From: Alphaproteobacteria bacterium
GTDB lineage: Bacteria > Pseudomonadota > Alphaproteobacteria > Rhizobiales > Xanthobacteraceae
Assembly: GCA_005884855.1 (NCBI GenBank)
Contig: VAZS01000204.1
Coordinates: forward strand, 1 to 7,212
Direction of reading: 5' to 3'
Length of the DNA: 7,212 nucleotides
Made by a program: the position numbers and the translations under genes. The stretch's first letter is position 1. Every line of letters starts with the position of its first letter. Positions 6,666 through 7,212 of the stretch are shown one piece after another. The notes under the pieces are model-generated. The model saw nothing but the letters and a program-made list of their open reading frames with translations, was not told where the DNA came from and did not search any database.

Positions 6666-7212
6666 TTACTGCTGCTTGTCAGCGAATGTCTTGACCACTT
6701 CCGCCCACTTCACGATGTCGGCACGCAGATACTTATCGAACTCCTCAGGCGTCATCGACATCGGAATCGCGCCTTGGTCGTTCCAGAGTTTGACGATGTC
6801 CGCTCGCTTGACAACCTCATTCAGGGCCGCATTCAACTTGTCGATCACAGGTTTCGGTGTCCCGGTCGGCGCCATCAAGCCGAGCCAAATGGTTGCCTCA
6901 TATCCCCCGACGCCGGCTTCTCCGGCCGTCGGCACGTCCGGCAGGACGCTTGAGCGCGCCTTGCCGGTAGTGGCGAGCGCGCGCACCTGTCCCGCGCTGA
7001 TGTTGGGAGCCATTGCGGGGACCGCGTCGATCATCATCTGCACCTGCCCACCGATGACGCCGCTGCGCGCTTCGCCACTGTTGCGATATGGAACGTGCAC
7101 GACATCAATGCCGACCATTGTTTTGAATAGTTCGCCGGCCATGTGATACGGCGTACCCTGACCGGAGGAGGCGTAATTCAATTTGCCCGGCTGCGATTTG
7201 GCTAGCGCGATG
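6666..7212 (-). CDS. Bug/TctC-family tripartite tricarboxylate transporter receptor, N-terminus outside window
   Basis: Periplasmic solute receptor of the Bug (TctC) family, which captures carboxylates, aromatic acids or similar small molecules for TctAB-type membrane partners. The frame is open to the window edge: translation from 7211 gives IALAKSQPGKLNYASSGQGT, so the gene begins upstream and the signal peptide and first third are not seen. Family signatures are LNYASSGQGTPYHMAGELFK, VHVPYRNSGEARSGVIGGQV, RALATTGKARSSVLPDVPTA, WLGLMAPTGTPKPVIDKLN and a C-terminal TPEEFDKYLRADIVKW. The stop is at 6666-6668, with the small hydroxylase subunit following after 26 bases, so one transcript is likely. 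No TctA/TctB genes are in view; orphan Bug receptors are common in bradyrhizobia and Burkholderiales. Its nearness to a hydroxylase suggests it captures that enzyme's substrate, but the ligand cannot be read from sequence. Confidence 0.93.
   Translation of the reverse strand, partial: IALAKSQPGKLNYASSGQGTPYHMAGELFKTMVGIDVVHVPYRNSGEARSGVIGGQVQMMIDAVPAMAPNISAGQVRALATTGKARSSVLPDVPTAGEAGVGGYEATIWLGLMAPTGTPKPVIDKLNAALNEVVKRADIVKLWNDQGAIPMSMTPEEFDKYLRADIVKWAEVVKTFADKQQ

Noticed and set aside
1..7212. CRISPR arrays, tRNA/rRNA genes, insertion sequences, toxin-antitoxin or defence genes
   Set aside because: I looked on both strands and saw no repeat-spacer pattern, RNA gene, transposase motif or inverted terminal repeats; the window is metabolic and transport genes.

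Overview
The window reads as GC-rich proteobacterial chromosome. Gene content (several ABC and tripartite-transporter solute receptors next to a molybdenum hydroxylase), tight start/stop overlaps and codon use suggest an alphaproteobacterium of the Bradyrhizobium/Hyphomicrobiales type. That placement is inference from gene style; no rRNA or other marker gene is present. Every convincing gene lies on the minus strand, so transcription runs from position 7212 towards position 1.

Region 1 (7212 to 4183) is a compact four-gene run. A Bug/TctC-type periplasmic receptor, cut off at its N-terminus by the window edge, comes first. After 26 bases comes a small [2Fe-2S] subunit, then the large molybdopterin-binding subunit of a xanthine dehydrogenase-family hydroxylase (closest in style to nicotinate dehydrogenase NicB or isoquinoline 1-oxidoreductase), then a ModA-like substrate-binding-fold protein with no signal peptide. 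The last three are joined by 4-base ATGA overlaps. The large-subunit gene is broken: around 4801-4810 the frame shifts, and a segment the family normally carries is absent at the same point. This looks like an internal deletion (or an assembly collapse) that separates a 5' part from an intact 3' part holding the catalytic glutamate.

Region 2 (3490 to 3224) is a 267-base non-coding gap with a short palindrome, a weak promoter-like pair, a small hairpin, and a good ribosome binding site for the next gene.

Region 3 (3223 to 1) is the start of a branched-chain/amide-type ABC transporter operon: a secreted type I periplasmic binding protein, a 146-base intercistronic gap with a strong hairpin, LivH permease, and LivM permease (coupled by a 1-base overlap and cut by the window edge). 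The LivG and LivF ATPases would be expected beyond position 1.

Taken together this resembles a catabolic module: receptors and a permease bring in a small organic acid or N-heterocycle, and a cytoplasmic Mo hydroxylase starts its oxidation. The substrate cannot be read from the sequence, and the hydroxylase as written is probably non-functional. No RNA genes, insertion sequences, CRISPR arrays or phage genes were seen.
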